From Anaerolineales bacterium (GTDB taxonomy: Bacteria > Chloroflexota > Anaerolineae > Anaerolineales > Villigracilaceae): DNA of 64,000 bases. Shown here in pieces: positions 16,202 to 22,117 of this stretch. The stretch covers positions 1,116,001 to 1,180,000 of the forward strand of contig CP129482.1 in NCBI GenBank assembly GCA_030583925.1. Direction: 5' to 3'. The position numbers were made by a program, and so were the translations under genes. The notes beneath the pieces were generated by a model that worked only from the letters and a program-made list of their open reading frames with translations, was not told where the DNA came from and did not search any database. The number at the start of each line of letters is the position of its first letter. Position 1 is the first letter of the stretch.

Positions 16202-16998
16202 AAAACCTTCCCCATCTCGCGGATCGCATCACTGTTCGATAGTCCGTGAAGTCTTGCAAACAGGTTGATAACATCGCCTCGGATTCCGCACGCGTGACAC
16301 CCCCACAAATTGCGCTCAGGCAGAATCCAGAACGACGGTTCTTTGTCGTCATGGAAAGGACAGGGCAAACTCAAAAACCTGCGTGAAGAAATTCGCACTT
16401 TGATTTTCGGGTTCACTGCTTGGATCACATCCAGACACGAGAACGAAGATTTGATTTGGTCCAACTTACCCGCGCCCTGACGGATGATCGAGCGCTGCGG
16501 GGGAATTGATCTTCGGGGCTTCGCTAAGTGAGAAAAGACGACAGACGAATCCATGCGGAGAATATCGCCCATCCCTCGCGCGTACTGCTTGCCGTTCACG
16601 ACCGATGGAGAAACCAACACAACTTGCAAAAGTTCAACGCCTGGCACAAGCGCAATGCCGTCAAGCGATTCTCCGTAAAACTCAGCAAACACATGATAGC
16701 CATTGTTCGGCGTGCGTTCGGTGTACGACTGTGATTCATTCGGGAATTTCTTAGCCCACCACGCATATCTGTCCGCGTCGTCAAAATCCAAAATTCTTTT
16801 TGGGTGAGATGCACACACCGCGAGATTTGAGTTATCGTCAAACCAAACTGCGAAGCGCTCCGCGCTTTGTATTTTGTCCTGGTGGATTCCAAAGCCGCGC
16901 ACGTTGCGTTTTGAATTGGGCTGTACAGGGATCAGGGAAAAGTCCCGCCTTAGCCACCATTGCGAAATTTCAATTGGGGTGTAAAGTGTATTTGTCAT
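16198..16998 (-). CDS. PrimPol-like primase with C-terminal CHC2-type zinc finger
   Basis: A 266-residue protein. Residues 10-150 resemble the archaeo-eukaryotic primase/polymerase fold used by plasmids and phages: FSLIPVQPNSKR, LDFDDADRYAWW with the metal-binding acidic pair, and NGYHVFAEF. Residues 215-266 form a DnaG-type CHC2 finger, CPFHDDKEPSF followed by GCHACGIRGDVINLF. It would make primers for element replication. It ends in the ATGA overlap with rep. Its start codon (16996-16998) lies under the -35 box of a plus-strand promoter that transcribes away from it, so its leader is opposite a predicted small RNA. Confidence 0.78.
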   Translation of the reverse strand: MTNTLYTPIEISQWWLRRDFSLIPVQPNSKRNVRGFGIHQDKIQSAERFAVWFDDNSNLAVCASHPKRILDFDDADRYAWWAKKFPNESQSYTERTPNNGYHVFAEFYGESLDGIALVPGVELLQVVLVSPSVVNGKQYARGMGDILRMDSSVVFSHLAKPRRSIPPQRSIIRQGAGKLDQIKSSFSCLDVIQAVNPKIKVRISSRRFLSLPCPFHDDKEPSFWILPERNLWGCHACGIRGDVINLFARLHGLSNSDAIREMGKVL

Positions 16999-17020
16999 TT
17001 TCAGTCCATTCTGCTATAAT
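16992..17020 (+). promoter_or_regulatory. Near-consensus sigma-70-type promoter for a plus-strand small RNA
   Basis: TTGTCA (16992-16997) and TATAAT (17015-17020) are separated by exactly 17 bp. The -35 box covers the primase start codon on the other strand. Confidence 0.8.
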
Positions 17021-17026
17021 GACAAA

Positions 17027-17110
17027 AGTCGAGTGGATTTGACTTTTGCCGGTCGGGTTCACTACTATTTCGGCGAAGATGCTCCTGCCGAGGGGCATCT
17101 TCTTTTTTTT
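17027..17110 (+). ncRNA. Predicted ~84-nt small RNA antisense to the primase-rep leader
   Basis: Transcription from the promoter at 16992-17020 should start near 17027 and stop at the strong terminator at 17075-17110. The RNA holds an AAGTC...GACTT hairpin near its 5' end and the terminator hairpin at its 3' end, with an unpaired-looking middle. It contains no convincing small reading frame. It is complementary to the sequence just upstream of the primase gene on the minus strand, the position used by copy-control antisense RNAs of rolling-circle plasmids. The RNA and its role are inferred from sequence only. Confidence 0.6.
17075..17110 (+). terminator. Rho-independent terminator of the small RNA
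   Basis: An 11-bp stem (GAAGATGCTCC / GGGGCATCTTC, one G-T pair) with a 6-base loop is followed by eight T on the plus strand. The minus-strand genes on both sides cannot use it in this orientation. Confidence 0.88.
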
Positions 17111-17116
17111 GTGGGG

Positions 17117-18367
17117 TCATGCTCCTAGGGTGTTGGTCTTGATCGCTTTGGCGATGGCGAGAATGATCCAAATCGTTGACATGAACGCATTGATTCCGAT
17201 CCCATAGCCAACCACTTGTGCAATAGGCACGAGATTTACGTTGGCGCGGACTAAAACAAACATGATCCGAAGCATCAGACGGATGGTCGAGATCAACACG
17301 TAAAAATATTGAAAGTCTTGATGTGTTGGGAGAAACTTGATCCAACCGTTTGTCGCAATGTCTACAAAGCCAAAGACCAAATAATCCCAGAACGATTTTT
17401 CCGCGCTCCCGTAGCCGTAATCATCTTCACCTGCCCCATAGCCGCCGCCGCCAATGAGCCAGCCGCCTGTGCCGATCTCTTGGTTGTTGCACGTCCATTT
17501 TTTTGTCGAAACTCGGAGGATACAACCCTCGGCTTGAAACGCTCCGTTTGCGGGTTCAAACATCCAGTGGATGTGATAATGATCTTCCTGTTGTTCTGCC
17601 CATCCGCAATCGTCATCGAACGATCCGTACTTGATCGAGCCGATCTGTTGACCGCGCGTGAAAGAGTTCGAGATCGCAATGCTGGCGTTATCGAGCAGGT
17701 GAGCATAAATAAAATAATCGTCGGTCGAAGCGTTGTAGGTTCGCACGGCGACCGTGGTACCGTCGTCGCAGATGTAATCAATCGTCCCTGCGTCTGACGC
17801 GTAGGCATAGGGAGGCGCAGCGCCAGGTCCGAGATCATCGCCGCTCAGCAGGTCTACCGCCAACATCCCCGAAGTTCCATAATCGCCAGCTCCATGAACA
17901 GCCCGCACGCCATATATCATTCCTGTACCTGCTTGGAATGGGAAGGCGACATAAGAGCCGCCACCAGGAGCGAGAGAGGGTAAAGCGAAGACTTTCATTG
18001 GGGCTTTGTTCATCCCCCGCCCCAACGTAAAAGACGTGACCTCGCCATTCAGCGCGACATACACCGACCCGATCCAAACCGTTGTGCCGTCTTCGAGAAG
18101 CCAATCATCGTCTGGGCTTTCGAGATTCACGCCAGCGAGAGACACGACCCAAGAATCGGGCAACGCGTCAACATAGGTGACGATGTAATACGGCGCGCTC
18201 GAGGGCGCATCGGTCGCAAGCCACGCGTCTAAATGCGCTTTGAGTTCATCGGAGATCGGCTGTGTACTGCGGATCACGTAGGGCGTGGTCTCTTGTGCGC
18301 GCACAGGCGGGACAACCAGCAGCGCCAGAGCGAGGACGAAAAAGACGATCAGGATTTTATTTTTCAT
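17117..18367 (-). CDS. Exported M23-like (lysostaphin-fold) protein with C-terminal membrane helices
   Basis: A 416-residue protein with a signal peptide ending near VRAQE. The middle resembles zinc peptidases of family M23: an HGAGDYG...AVDL block for the first ligands, YFIYAHL, GQQIGSI, and HYHIHW for the final HxH. Two or three hydrophobic helices at the end (YFYVLISTIRLMLRIMFVLV, GINAFMSTIWIILAI) would anchor it. Elements often carry such hydrolases to open peptidoglycan during transfer, but no secretion ATPase is present here. The start overlaps the RHH gene stop (ATGA). Catalytic competence is uncertain because the first His-to-Asp spacing is unusual. Confidence 0.65.
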   Translation of the reverse strand: MKNKILIVFFVLALALLVVPPVRAQETTPYVIRSTQPISDELKAHLDAWLATDAPSSAPYYIVTYVDALPDSWVVSLAGVNLESPDDDWLLEDGTTVWIGSVYVALNGEVTSFTLGRGMNKAPMKVFALPSLAPGGGSYVAFPFQAGTGMIYGVRAVHGAGDYGTSGMLAVDLLSGDDLGPGAAPPYAYASDAGTIDYICDDGTTVAVRTYNASTDDYFIYAHLLDNASIAISNSFTRGQQIGSIKYGSFDDDCGWAEQQEDHYHIHWMFEPANGAFQAEGCILRVSTKKWTCNNQEIGTGGWLIGGGGYGAGEDDYGYGSAEKSFWDYLVFGFVDIATNGWIKFLPTHQDFQYFYVLISTIRLMLRIMFVLVRANVNLVPIAQVVGYGIGINAFMSTIWIILAIAKAIKTNTLGA

Positions 18368-18570
18368 GACTCCACCTCACGCGACAGATTCAACGCGTCC
18401 AAAATTTGAGGAGGAAAAATCTTGACGGGCGCGAAGTGCCGTAAAGCCATTCTGAAAATTCGGCGCATCATCACGGACTTTTTTTCTATGCCGTCTTCTT
18501 TTGCCCAAAGAATCAGCGCGGCTTGTTCCTCGTCGCTCAACTTCATGCCTAAGAAATTTGAATGGACCAT
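18364..18570 (-). CDS. Small RHH-like DNA-binding protein
   Basis: A 68-residue protein. The core (GMKLSDEEQAALILWAKEDGIEKKSVMMRRIFRMAL) has the strand-helix-helix pattern of ribbon-helix-helix regulators of plasmids. AAAGGAG sits at normal spacing before ATG 18570. It is the first gene after the repeat-rich gap at 18571-18873, and its stop overlaps the M23-like gene. A repressor or partition role at those repeats is possible; assignment rests on the pattern only. Confidence 0.6.
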   Translation of the reverse strand: MVHSNFLGMKLSDEEQAALILWAKEDGIEKKSVMMRRIFRMALRHFAPVKIFPPQILDALNLSREVES

Positions 18571-18705
18571 GTGGTTACTCCTTTTGGTTACTTCTAAATG
18601 TTGAACAGCGTTTTACATCGCTTAATAAAAAAAAAACAGTCTCTAAATTAATAAAAGGCTTAACTTCGTTCGAGAACTCAACTACGCATGGGGCATGGTG
18701 CGTGG

Positions 18706-18734
18706 CACGATCTACGCCCGTACACACCCGCTAA
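18706..18734. repeat. 29-bp direct repeat, copy 1
   Basis: Begins CACGATCTACGCCC and ends ACACCCGCTAA; identical to 18774-18802. The copies are 68 bp apart start to start. Confidence 0.9.
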
Positions 18735-18773
18735 GTGGCTGTGCCTTTGGTCTGTATGCTGTATGCTATATGC

Positions 18774-18802
18774 CACGATCTACGCCCGTACACACCCGCT
18801 AA
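18774..18802. repeat. 29-bp direct repeat, copy 2
   Basis: Identical to 18706-18734; followed after 12 bp by the palindrome. Confidence 0.9.
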
Positions 18803-18814
18803 CCACAACTGACA

Positions 18815-18853
18815 CCGCCAGATTCAGCGTTGTGCGATCGCTGAATCTGGCGG
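18815..18853. repeat. Long perfect palindrome, 15-bp arms, 9-base loop
   Basis: CCGCCAGATTCAGCG (18815-18829) pairs perfectly with CGCTGAATCTGGCGG (18839-18853). No T-run follows on the minus strand, the coding strand here, so a simple terminator is less likely than a replication or protein-binding hairpin. Confidence 0.8.
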
Positions 18854-18873
18854 GTTTGTTACTGCACGTGTCG

Positions 18874-18972
18874 TTACATTCGGCGGAACTTCCGCACGCG
18901 GTGAGCGCCGTTCTTGGTTGTCTTGTCGGGGAAGCGTGTCTTGAACGTCTCGCCGCATCCACACGCGCACAC
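18874..18972 (-). CDS. Tiny Cys-containing peptide
   Basis: A GTG start 5 bp after the stop of the upstream gene opens a 32-residue frame beginning with CACGCGETF and ending VRKFRRM. The CxCxC cluster followed by basic residues resembles small zinc-binding knuckles seen in phage and plasmid proteins. SD-like GGCGGCGAAGG lies upstream. A longer ATG start (19080) would overlap the upstream gene by 103 bp. Low certainty that it is translated. Confidence 0.35.
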   Translation of the reverse strand: MCACGCGETFKTRFPDKTTKNGAHRVRKFRRM

Positions 18973-18977
18973 TTTGG

Positions 18978-19733
18978 TTATGAGCCTTCGCCGCCTGCCT
19001 GTAAAGACTGATCGTCCTGCATGATCGGTTCGGGCTTCGGTTGTGGCTTCGCTTTGCTTTGGAACTTTGAGCGAAGCCACTGCCAGGACAAAGGGAGCGC
19101 CGTCTCTTTCGCAAACGTGACGGGATAGGGTTGCTCCACTGGCAACGCGGGCAAGTCCAACACCTGCGACCGATGCAAGCCGAGATCACGCTTCACCTGC
19201 GCCACAATATCGGCATGGATGGACGACGCGAGAGCAGACTTCTCCGCATCGAGCGTTTTAGTCGCCTGGTTGATCGCCTCGGTGACGATCTCGCCGCGTG
19301 CGATTCCCACGTTGATCCTTTCGTGAATGTCGGGCGCTGCGGAGTGGTGAGCGTACAGAAGCGCCGCATGGATCGCAGTCACGATCACAAACCCGTACAC
19401 CATCCATTGACCAACCCAGGGCTGAACTTCGACGTACTCTTGCCCCGACATCATCACTTCAACCGCGACCATTCCCAACGTGCCAATGAACGCGGCGAGA
19501 AAGCCAATCGCCGCGACCGCGTACTGAATCGTTGAATCGCATTTGAACACAAACGCCAACGCCCAGATCATCGCGGCAATATCGAACAGCACAAGTCCCC
19601 AAACTTGATTCGTGAAATTATCGGGGAACAGTTTGCCCAGCGCGCCGAATGTCAACGACATCAGCAGACCGAGAATCGCAATCCCGAACGCGGCAAAGAG
19701 AATCCCTGCCACGCTTTGTAAAACTTTACTCAT
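18978..19733 (-). CDS. Multi-spanning membrane protein of the element
   Basis: A 251-residue protein starting MSKVLQSVAG. Four hydrophobic helices occupy roughly residues 5-30, 45-63, 70-92 and 105-125. A soluble, partly helical tail with a DAEKSALASSIHADIVAQVKRDLG segment and a KAKPQPKPEP linker follows. The start ATG overlaps the upstream lipoprotein stop (ATGA), which rules out the longer in-frame reading. I do not recognise the family. Its place among small exported proteins suggests an envelope function of the element. Confidence 0.65.
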   Translation of the reverse strand: MSKVLQSVAGILFAAFGIAILGLLMSLTFGALGKLFPDNFTNQVWGLVLFDIAAMIWALAFVFKCDSTIQYAVAAIGFLAAFIGTLGMVAVEVMMSGQEYVEVQPWVGQWMVYGFVIVTAIHAALLYAHHSAAPDIHERINVGIARGEIVTEAINQATKTLDAEKSALASSIHADIVAQVKRDLGLHRSQVLDLPALPVEQPYPVTFAKETALPLSWQWLRSKFQSKAKPQPKPEPIMQDDQSLQAGGEGS

Positions 19734-20083
19734 GGGTTTTTCCTTTCGCAATAGTTTGAATTGATCCAACCGACCGCCTCGCCACGTCGGACCCGAATCC
19801 AATCGCCAACAGGCGGATCGGGAAGGACTGTCAACACGTCGCCCAATTTCAGCCAGCCGATCACTACGCCGCTTACGCCTGGCTGATCTCGTAGGTGGAG
19901 ATTTTCCACGGCGACCGTGCAAACGTGCGTGCTTGCGTGCGTGCGTGTCGCCTGGGGCATGATTTGGACGGCTTCGGCAGTGGGGGAGGGGAGTTGCTCA
20001 GTGGGAAGAACAAGAAAAGCCGAACGCGACGCGCCGCAAGCCAGGGCGAGCAAGGGAAGTAACAGGAAAATCTTTTTGTTCAT
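19730..20083 (-). CDS. Lipoprotein with bacterial SH3 domain
   Basis: A 117-residue protein. MNKKIFLLLPLLALAC is a lipoprotein signal with Cys16 as the lipidated residue. A Thr/Pro spacer leads to one SH3b domain (VENLHLRDQPGVSGVVIGWLKLGDVLTVL, then WIRVRRGEAVGWINSNYC). SH3b domains commonly bind cell-wall peptides or other ligands outside the membrane. The start overlaps the previous stop by ATGA, and the next gene overlaps its own stop in the same way, so three genes form one translational chain. Confidence 0.75.
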   Translation of the reverse strand: MNKKIFLLLPLLALACGASRSAFLVLPTEQLPSPTAEAVQIMPQATRTHASTHVCTVAVENLHLRDQPGVSGVVIGWLKLGDVLTVLPDPPVGDWIRVRRGEAVGWINSNYCERKNP

Positions 20084-20301
20084 CCTCGCGCCCACCTTTC
20101 AAGGCGGATCATCCGCTTTGTTTCCGAGATGATCTCGCGTGTCGCTCGATGCGCTTCATCGGGTAAGTCTGTGTAATTCGCTTCGATGCAGTGCGTTTGC
20201 AACGTGGAGAGATTGCTGAAAATCTTCTCCATGTCCTTGCCCAACAGTTTGCAAAACTGCGACTGTAAATCGCTTAGTGCGTTCCAAGTTGTTTGATTCA
20301 T
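20080..20301 (-). CDS. Small helical protein of unknown function
   Basis: A 73-residue, largely helical protein (LSDLQSQFCKLLGKDMEKIFSNL; HRATREIISETKRMIRLERW). No family recognised. AAGGA lies 9 bases before ATG 20301. It is upstream of and overlaps the SH3 lipoprotein gene. A plus-strand TATAAT (20306-20311) lies across its ribosome-binding region. Confidence 0.6.
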   Translation of the reverse strand: MNQTTWNALSDLQSQFCKLLGKDMEKIFSNLSTLQTHCIEANYTDLPDEAHRATREIISETKRMIRLERWARG

Positions 20302-20317
20302 GGGCTATAATCCTTCT

Positions 20318-20387
20318 CATGGGTTCTGCTTCATCCTTTCGGCAGACCTCCTGTGCTTAGCCGCCTCGCGAGGGGCGGCTATTTTTT
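20318..20387 (+). ncRNA. Possible second plus-strand small RNA of the element
   Basis: TATAAT at 20306-20311 (with only a weak TTCCAA 18 bp upstream as -35) precedes about 70 bases that end in the terminator hairpin at 20359-20387. The arrangement copies the one at 16992-17110: a promoter at the start of a minus-strand gene reading away to a plus-strand terminator. Both -10 sites sit in the same octamer GCTATAAT. Confidence 0.35.
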
Positions 20388-20629
20388 ATCTCGAAGTAAT
20401 CAGACAACAGAAGCCGATAAGCAATGTCGCCCGTGTTGTTGCGTTCGAGAATTTCCACGAAGCGCGCTTTGGCGGTGTAGGGCATAACGTCCCATTCTTC
20501 CGCGCTCAAATGTTCGACGTTCAGTTGTTGGCAGAGATGGATCATCTTGCTGAACATCAGCACATTGTCTCGATCCATTTGCTTCAACCGTTCCACGATC
20601 CGAAGTAAATTTTTGTTTTTGGTTGCCAT
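20357..20629 (-). CDS. Small hypothetical protein
   Basis: A 90-residue protein (NLLRIVERLKQMDRDNVLMFSKMIHLC...), alpha-helical in appearance, basic at the C-terminus. No family recognised. AAAGGAG precedes ATG 20629, which supports translation. It is the first gene after the excisionase terminator and would need its own promoter in the 20630-20781 gap, where no clear one is seen. Confidence 0.6.
   Translation of the reverse strand: MATKNKNLLRIVERLKQMDRDNVLMFSKMIHLCQQLNVEHLSAEEWDVMPYTAKARFVEILERNNTGDIAYRLLLSDYFEIKNSRPSRGG
20359..20387 (+). terminator. Plus-strand Rho-independent terminator
   Basis: AGCCGCC (20359-20365) pairs with GGCGGCT (20374-20380) and is followed by A and six T. It overlaps the stop codon of the minus-strand gene 20357-20629, and no annotated plus-strand gene needs it. 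Confidence 0.7.
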
Positions 20630-20781
20630 TGGTTTATCTCCTTTTGTGTGAATTGGTCTGCCCCTGTCCGCTCTGCCACTCTGCGCGCTACTCTCACGCG
20701 CTACACGACGGCGGCTATTCAGTTGTAAAGGTTCTGATAGATGAACTTGTATTACTAGGTGAACATCTTACACCAAACAAA

Positions 20782-20809
20782 AAAGCCAGTCAAGGTTCAA
20801 ACTGGCTTT
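20782..20809 (-). terminator. Terminator immediately after the excisionase-like gene
   Basis: AAAGCCAGT and ACTGGCTTT form a 9-bp stem with a 10-base loop. On the minus strand it is followed by TTTTG. It overlaps the stop codon of the excisionase-like gene. Confidence 0.82.
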
Positions 20810-21059
20810 ACTTGTTGCTAGTTATTTTCTCTCGTTTATAGGGAGAATGTTTCTCGAATCCTTTTGTCTTTTCTTGATATTGCTTTATCGAATCGAGAGA
20901 GACAAAAAGCATTTGACCAACCCTTTTAATTTTCAGGTCGCCGCGCCTGACCATGCGCCTGACATGATTTACATGAAAGCCAAGTTTATCGGCGGCTTCT
21001 GTTGTAGTGCAATAACCAACGAGATCAGGCATTTTTATATTTTGAGTGAATACCGTCAT
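20808..21059 (-). CDS. Excisionase-like HTH protein (MerR/HTH_17 type)
   Basis: An 83-residue protein with a winged-helix DNA-binding motif, CTTTEAADKLGFHVNHVRRMVRRGDLKIKRVGQMLFV, as in excisionases and small MerR-like regulators. GGAG lies 6 bases before ATG 21059; a second in-frame ATG at 21071 is possible but overlaps the SD. The gene starts 46 bp after the tRNA-Glu 3' end with no terminator between, and ends in its own terminator. It can therefore be read from the tRNA promoter. In the circularised element its ATG would overlap the recombinase stop as ATGA. It probably acts as recombination directionality factor. Confidence 0.78.
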   Translation of the reverse strand: MTVFTQNIKMPDLVGYCTTTEAADKLGFHVNHVRRMVRRGDLKIKRVGQMLFVSLDSIKQYQEKTKGFEKHSPYKREKITSNK

Positions 21060-21104
21060 CGTGAACTCCATTCCACCATGAGCGGTTTGTCACTGAACAA
21101 ACAG

Positions 21105-21115
21105 GTGCCCCCACG
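21105..21115. repeat. Right attachment-site repeat inside tRNA-Glu
   Basis: GTGCCCCCACG at the tRNA 3' end; identical to 13009-13019. The tRNA stays intact because the element supplies the matching bases. Confidence 0.8.
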
Positions 21116-21178
21116 GGGATTCGAACCCCGGTCGTAGCCTTGAAAGGGCTGCGTCCTAGTCCACTAGACGATGGGGGC
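21106..21178 (-). tRNA. tRNA-Glu (anticodon UUC)
   Basis: A 73-base cloverleaf: acceptor GCCCCCA/TGGGGGC with discriminator A, anticodon loop CTTTCAA (UUC), and T-loop GGTTCGAATCC. CCA is not encoded. It is the integration target of the element to its left. Confidence 0.96.
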
Positions 21179-21203
21179 AAACTTTCTTTGGTAGAGCGGG
21201 CGG

Positions 21204-21232
21204 ATTTTATCATTCTGCCCTGCAACGGTCAA
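21204..21232 (-). promoter_or_regulatory. Promoter of tRNA-Glu
   Basis: On the minus strand TTGACC (21227-21232) and TAAAAT (21204-21209) are 17 bp apart, placing the start a few bases before the tRNA. It probably also transcribes the excisionase-like gene by read-through. Confidence 0.85.
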
Positions 21233-21244
21233 GCAATTGGTTGG

Positions 21245-21787
21245 TTATTTATCCTCTTTGGCGCGTTGGTTGAGCAGGGACATCATGTCAATGTGTTCAC
21301 GGTTGAAGAGGATGGCTGGGCTTTCCATCTTTAGGTTAGGCATGAGGATGGCGGTCAGCAAACAATCGAACACGGGGATGAAGTTGCGGGTCTTATCCGA
21401 GATCAACACCGAAAAATCGAAACGACCGGAGACTTCGAGCTTGCCTTCCACTTCGTAGACTTGCGTCGTGAGCCGCGAAGGCATACTGGTCACGTTGGAA
21501 TATCCCCCGCGCACGATGGCAGAAGGACCGAGGTCTTCGCGCCGGGCGGTGCACATCGCAAAAATATGGAACTTGACGAGGCGTACCACCTCGAAATGAT
21601 CCACGAGTTTCGTGGGCATGTGGATGCGCGCCAGACGCGCATCGTGGACTTCGAGATACGACTTGGTGGGGTCGTTCATCGTTCCCATCAAGCCGCTTGT
21701 TCCTGCCATTACTTTGCCGACGATACGATATCCAGCCGTGTACAGATCGGCGGGGAGAAAACGATAGGTGCGAGGGGATGTTTCCAT
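21245..21787 (-). CDS. Conserved-looking hypothetical protein
   Basis: A 180-residue protein without signal peptide or membrane helices. Segments such as GYRIVGKVMAGTSGLMGTMNDPTKSYLEV and SRLTTQVYEVEGKLEVSGRFDFSVLI suggest a beta-rich fold. I do not recognise the family. It starts 9 bp after the zinc-finger gene and is probably cotranscribed with signal peptidase I. Confidence 0.7.
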   Translation of the reverse strand: METSPRTYRFLPADLYTAGYRIVGKVMAGTSGLMGTMNDPTKSYLEVHDARLARIHMPTKLVDHFEVVRLVKFHIFAMCTARREDLGPSAIVRGGYSNVTSMPSRLTTQVYEVEGKLEVSGRFDFSVLISDKTRNFIPVFDCLLTAILMPNLKMESPAILFNREHIDMMSLLNQRAKEDK

Positions 21788-21796
21788 GTGATTCGG

Positions 21797-22105
21797 TTAA
21801 TCCAGCGGGGGGAAGGGGCGAGTCCCCTTGGGTGGAGCAGGTCGCCCCGTCCGTTTGAGGCGACGAGTCGGCTTGCCGGCTTCTGGGTTGAGGAGCATTG
21901 CTAATTGCGCGACGGCGTAGTCGTCGTATACGCGTTTGCCGCATACATCGCAGATCCATGCGGGGAAATCCGGCACGGTGATCAATTCTTCGCCGAGCCA
22001 CGTAAAGTAAGTGATGTGACGCAGGTGCATCACTCCCGCGCCGCAATGATGGCATGGAGCGCGCTCAGGTTCGGACGGGTGTTGGACGGGTGTCTCTTGA
22101 TTCAT
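21797..22105 (-). CDS. YgiT-type zinc-finger protein
   Basis: A 102-residue protein with two CxxC pairs, CHHCG at 18-22 and CDVCG near 53-57, and the VPDFPAWICDVCGKRVYDD block of YgiT/MqsA-type zinc fingers. In toxin-antitoxin pairs this domain is followed by an HTH; here only about 40 residues follow, ending in a basic Pro-rich tail, and no MqsR-like toxin is adjacent. A free-standing regulator is likely. It lies 12 bp after signal peptidase I. Confidence 0.75.
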   Translation of the reverse strand: MNQETPVQHPSEPERAPCHHCGAGVMHLRHITYFTWLGEELITVPDFPAWICDVCGKRVYDDYAVAQLAMLLNPEAGKPTRRLKRTGRPAPPKGTRPFPPLD

Positions 22106-22117
22106 AGCGTCTCCGAG

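Larger units (their letters stand above)
18571..18873. other. 303-bp gap with repeats and a long palindrome (candidate origin/control region)
   Basis: No convincing gene. It contains an A-run (about 18626-18637), two 29-bp direct repeats and a 15-bp-arm palindrome, in the middle of the element and upstream of the RHH-M23 genes. This is the most repeat-dense site in the element. Confidence 0.55.
13009..21115 (-). mobile_element. 8.1-kb integrated replicative element in tRNA-Glu
   Basis: An 11-bp direct repeat, GTGCCCCCACG, occurs at 13009-13019 and 21105-21115. The right copy is the 3' end of tRNA-Glu (UUC). Between them lie a serine recombinase, HUH Rep, PrimPol/CHC2 primase, RHH protein, M23-like exported protein, small membrane and lipoproteins and an excisionase-like HTH protein, all on the minus strand and often joined by ATGA overlaps. 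No relaxase/T4SS set, capsid or terminase is visible, so it resembles an integrative plasmid-like or mobilisable element rather than a phage or a complete ICE. Joined at the repeat, the excised circle would be 8,096 bp. Confidence 0.85.

Noticed and set aside
18706..18802. CRISPR array from the 29-bp repeats
   Set aside because: Only two repeat copies with one 39-bp spacer and no cas genes; the adjacent palindrome and Rep gene favour an origin or control region.
18824..19189. 121-residue Arg/Ser-rich frame overlapping the element palindrome
   Set aside because: It overlaps the membrane protein gene in another frame and has no start signal; the tiny Cys peptide in a different frame fits the spacing better.
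13009..21115. Prophage
   Set aside because: No capsid, portal, terminase or tail gene is present; Rep and primase genes fit a plasmid-like element.
21797..22105. MqsA-type antitoxin of a toxin-antitoxin pair
   Set aside because: The HTH half of MqsA is missing and no toxin-like gene is adjacent; the neighbours are signal peptidase I and a hypothetical protein.
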